DNA of 64,000 nt, taken from the NCBI GenBank assembly GCA_015345905.1, contig JADDTR010000005.1, positions 930,001 through 994,000 on the forward strand. Reading direction: 5' to 3'. This DNA is from Aotearoamyces nothofagi. Lineage: Eukaryota > Ascomycota > Leotiomycetes > Leotiales > Tympanidaceae. The notes under the pieces are model-generated. The model ran no database searches, was not told the DNA's origin, and saw only the letters and a list, made by a program, of their open reading frames with translations. This document shows, piece by piece, positions 63,147-64,000 of the stretch; the first letter of the stretch is position 1, and every line of letters begins with the position of its first letter. Position numbers and translations under genes: made by a program.

Positions 63147-64000
63147 AAACCGAGACTACTGACATAGCTGCGTCTCAGGCTTTGTTGTATCACGACGACA
63201 GCTTTAGTATAATTAGCCAGTTCCTGGTATATTTTGAATAACTCAAAGAATTAGCAAGCAATACAAGATAGTACTAAATATAATAATAATAATATGATCT
63301 ATAAATTATAAATCACCACAGAAGCGTTGCGGCCTTTTAACTCTAGACTCAGTAATACCCCCTTTCTACCCTACCTTCTATAAAATAATAAGCTTACAAC
63401 TATTCCCCAGCCATTAGTCAACTATACAGCCTTTTAACACAATAACTTTAATAATTTTACCAGCAGAATTCTGAGGCGATCCTTCAGGTAATACTGGCCA
63501 CTGTTGAATTAAGCCAGAAGCCACTTATTGATCTCTGTTCTGTTATCGGACACCCTTAGACAGTACAGTCTTAGAGCTAAGTCCAGGCAGAATATGGCTT
63601 CTTTATTTCCTTTGTCCTCGTTGTTTGCTATTTGTTATTTGTTAGTTTTCCTATCTAAGGGTAGGTCTGGTAGATTCCATTGATAGGAGTCTTGGACTCT
63701 AGGCCTATATATAGAGGGCTTGATCCCTACCTAGTTAGATCTTTAGTTTTACCACAAATCATATACCCAAAGCACACTCTCCTGCCTTTCTTAGAGTCGC
63801 GTTCCTCTTACCAGGTTTCTGCATGTACCTGGTAAATACTACTCGGTTCTCCATGTTTAGAAAGTAAAGTATGGCCCTAATTGCTAATTCTAACAATGCG
63901 GCAAACTAGCTGGGTAGGTTCTCCAGTAATGCGAGATTCCATAGAAATATATCGATGAATGTTGGCGATTCACTGCACACAGACTTCTATCGCCCGGCTC
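63147..64000. other. AT-rich 3' flank, no gene seen
   Basis: The last 850 bp are AT-rich with stops in all frames. A TATATATAGAGG word lies at about 63705-63716. It could be a degraded repeat or simple intergenic sequence; no terminal repeats, target duplications or coding remnants are visible, and the window ends here. Confidence 0.45.

Noticed and set aside
63540-63870. Possible LTR-like fossil at the right edge (TATATATAGAGG word in AT-rich sequence)
   Set aside because: No matching terminal repeat, target duplication or coding remnant is inside the window; the impression rests on one TATA-like word only.

Overview
The window is nuclear DNA of a filamentous ascomycete fungus (Pezizomycotina); the class cannot be fixed from sequence reading alone. 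The grounds are many short spliceosomal introns (about 48 to 220 nt, GTRNGY donors, CTAAC/CTAAT/CTGAC-like branch sites, YAG/AAG acceptors), genes 0.1 to 3.3 kb apart, and a set of families with clear fungal versions (Bir1 with two BIR repeats, Bfr1, Syp1, Mtg2, Trm4/Ncl1, Mss116, Pex7, Tam41). No rRNA, tRNA, CRISPR array or intact transposon was recognised.

Layout. 1-2340 is a gene-free, GC-rich, repeat-rich stretch before a NIPA-type Mg2+ transporter (2341-4540). A coiled-coil Mad1 homologue (5160-7662) runs into the convergent Bir1/survivin homologue (8335-11188), so two chromosome-segregation genes are neighbours. After an AT-rich island (about 11600-12470) comes Tam41 (12922-14490), then 3.3 kb without a sound gene, an ACT-family amino-acid permease with six exons (17781-19712), Syp1 (F-BAR plus mu-homology domain, 21004-23830) and a divergent Csk1-like kinase (24338-25789).

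The middle holds RPB5 and BFR1 (divergent, sharing 323 bp), a conserved small protein, mitochondrial Obg GTPase Mtg2, tRNA m5C methyltransferase Trm4/Ncl1, an alpha/beta hydrolase, a class II aldolase/adducin-fold protein, and a decayed hemerythrin-domain gene (41010-41964). Then follow a transglutaminase-core protein with a complete C-H-D triad (42716-44743), a large F-box protein (46066 or 46210-49456) and a conserved fungal protein of unknown role (50564-51616).

The right part has Mss116 (mitochondrial DEAD-box helicase), Pex7 (PTS2 receptor), a CUE-AlkB-GRF dioxygenase, replication factor Cdc45 and a JmjC oxygenase; the last 850 bp are AT-rich with no gene seen. The genes are mostly unrelated housekeeping functions. 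Themes that recur are chromosome duplication and segregation (Mad1, Bir1, Cdc45), mitochondria (Tam41, Mtg2, Mss116), RNA and translation (RPB5, Bfr1, Trm4) and Fe(II)/2-oxoglutarate oxygenases (AlkB-type and JmjC). I found no convincing undescribed multi-gene system. The best leads are the hemerythrin pseudogene, a stop-free 48-nt intron in Trm4, a 24-bp perfect palindrome and 10-bp-period arrays in a gene desert, a 90-nt pyrimidine tract inside a Mad1 intron, and a possible membrane-protein relic at 16.0-16.65 kb.

All exon boundaries were worked out by hand from splice consensus, reading phase and family expectation; no transcript data or database search was used.
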